From Bacteroidota bacterium (GTDB lineage: Bacteria > Bacteroidota > Bacteroidia > Bacteroidales > UBA10428), in assembly GCA_017860375.1 (NCBI GenBank), contig JAGDMB010000007.1, forward strand, positions 1 through 22,908: a stretch of 22,908 nucleotides of DNA. The letters are read 5' to 3'. The notes beneath the pieces were generated by a model. It did no database searches, had not been told where the DNA came from, and was given only the letters and a program-made list of their open reading frames with translations. Position numbers and translations under genes: made by a program. Each line of letters starts with the position of its first letter. Within the stretch, counting starts at the first letter, position 1. Below are positions 22,278 through 22,908 of this stretch, piece by piece.

Positions 22278-22297
22278 ATGAAATCCATGGATATCAT
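22278..22297. repeat. 20-base near-perfect palindrome upstream of the ABC transporter genes
   Basis: The core ATCCATGGAT is a perfect 10-base palindrome, and outer arms ATGA/TCAT extend it to 20 bases with one mismatched pair. It lies 72 bases upstream of the ATPase start and about 70 bases after the DnaJ stop. This is typical of an operator for a dimeric regulator (TetR or GntR type), but no regulator gene is next to it. Confidence 0.4.
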
Positions 22298-22364
22298 GCA
22301 ATTTTCTGCCACTTTCTGGTTACTATCTGCCTCCTACTAACAATTAAATTCCAGCTACCCGCTA

Positions 22365-22908
22365 CTATTCAAAATAATTCCGCATCCGGTCAAAAAAAGT
22401 GCCGTCTGCTTTGCTCTTATCCGGTTTGAAATTAGGTGATTCATCCAGTTTTTCCAGTATCTTTCTTTCCTCTTTCGACAGGTTCTGGGGAACCCATACG
22501 TTGATATTCACCAGCAAATCGCCATGGCCGTAACTTTGCACTTCAGGCAGACCTTTGCCTCTTAAACGAAGGACTTTCCCGGGCTGAGTACCGGCCTCGA
22601 TCTTTATTTTCACCTTTCCGTCAAGGGTTGGTACTTCAATATGGCCTCCGATGGCAGCCTGTGCAAAGGAGAGATTCAGGTTATACAACAGGTCATTGCC
22701 TTCCCTCAAAAGTTCAGGGTGATCCTCTTCTTCGATGATGACCAGCAGGTCGCCGTTTACACCGCCGTGCCTGGCTGCATTGCCCTTGCCGCTTACGGAA
22801 AGCTGCATACCTTCGGCAACGCCGGCCGGTATTTTTACCGGAATGACTTCCTGTCCCCTCATTACCCCTTCGCCCGCACACTTGGTGCATTTGGATTTAA
22901 TGATCCGG
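22365..22908 (-). CDS. dnaJ: Chaperone DnaJ, C-terminal part (N-terminus beyond window)
   Basis: The frame is open to the right edge, so the J-domain, Gly/Phe region and most of the zinc domain lie beyond it; 180 residues are visible. They begin in the last zinc motif CTKCAGEG, followed by GQEVIPVKIPAGV, the standard entry to substrate-binding domain I, then GDLLVIIEEEDHPELLREGNDL, FAQAAIGGHIEVPTLDG, and LRLRGKGLPEV, which leads to the dimerisation tail. DnaJ hands unfolded clients to DnaK and stimulates its ATPase in the cytoplasm. An internal ATG at 22862 is not the start. The tail (KADGTFFDRMRNYFE) resembles other Bacteroidota DnaJ proteins. grpE and dnaK would be expected further upstream, outside the window. 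Confidence 0.93.
   Translation of the reverse strand, partial: RIIKSKCTKCAGEGVMRGQEVIPVKIPAGVAEGMQLSVSGKGNAARHGGVNGDLLVIIEEEDHPELLREGNDLLYNLNLSFAQAAIGGHIEVPTLDGKVKIKIEAGTQPGKVLRLRGKGLPEVQSYGHGDLLVNINVWVPQNLSKEERKILEKLDESPNFKPDKSKADGTFFDRMRNYFE

Overview
The window comes from a Bacteroidota chromosome, most likely a Bacteroidales/Marinilabiliales-type environmental lineage. Evidence: a large outer-membrane beta-barrel protein of the kind abundant in this phylum, a secreted protein ending in a type IX secretion (T9SS) sorting domain, -7 promoter boxes matching TAnnTTTG, and a general absence of strong Shine-Dalgarno sequences. No mobile element, CRISPR array, rRNA or tRNA was seen. Genus and strain cannot be named from this sequence.

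Left part (1-9975): the 3' end of an outer-membrane beta-barrel protein; a secreted GH27 alpha-galactosidase with an NPCBM-like domain; convergent to these, a two-gene minus-strand unit of a COG0701/YraQ-like permease and a T9SS-exported DUF362 protein. Divergent from that unit is a compact three-gene operon: a Tat-targeted lipoprotein of the gluconate 2-dehydrogenase subunit 3 family, a GMC-family FAD oxidoreductase with no signal of its own, and a membrane-anchored cytochrome with nine CxxCH haem motifs. Together these look like a periplasmic, membrane-tethered dehydrogenase for a sugar, sugar alcohol or glycoside, with an unusually long haem wire.

Middle part (10105-17496): cell-surface glycan genes. 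They are an MBOAT O-acyltransferase (probably TTG start), an AT-rich patch with a polytopic GT-C-like protein and a truncated GT2 gene, a second GT-C-like membrane protein with a beta-rich C-terminal domain, and, convergent to it across a perfect hairpin, an ALG5/DPM-like GT2 overlapping a SAM methyltransferase. A plausible scheme is that the GT2 enzyme loads a sugar on polyprenyl phosphate, the GT-C proteins transfer it outside the membrane, and the MBOAT protein acetylates the product. This is inference.

Right part (17503-22908), all on the minus strand: a sigma-54 response regulator with receiver and AAA+ domains but no C-terminal DNA-binding domain, a Ppx/GppA phosphatase, a NatB/NatA-type ABC exporter pair, and the C-terminal part of DnaJ running off the window edge. 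Intergenic regions hold several inverted repeats, noted as candidate operators or terminators.

No wholly unknown multi-gene system is evident. The points most worth a second look are the nine-haem Tat-hitchhiker oxidoreductase operon, the secreted DUF362 protein, the regulator without a DNA-binding domain, and the AT-rich patch with its decayed glycosyltransferase.
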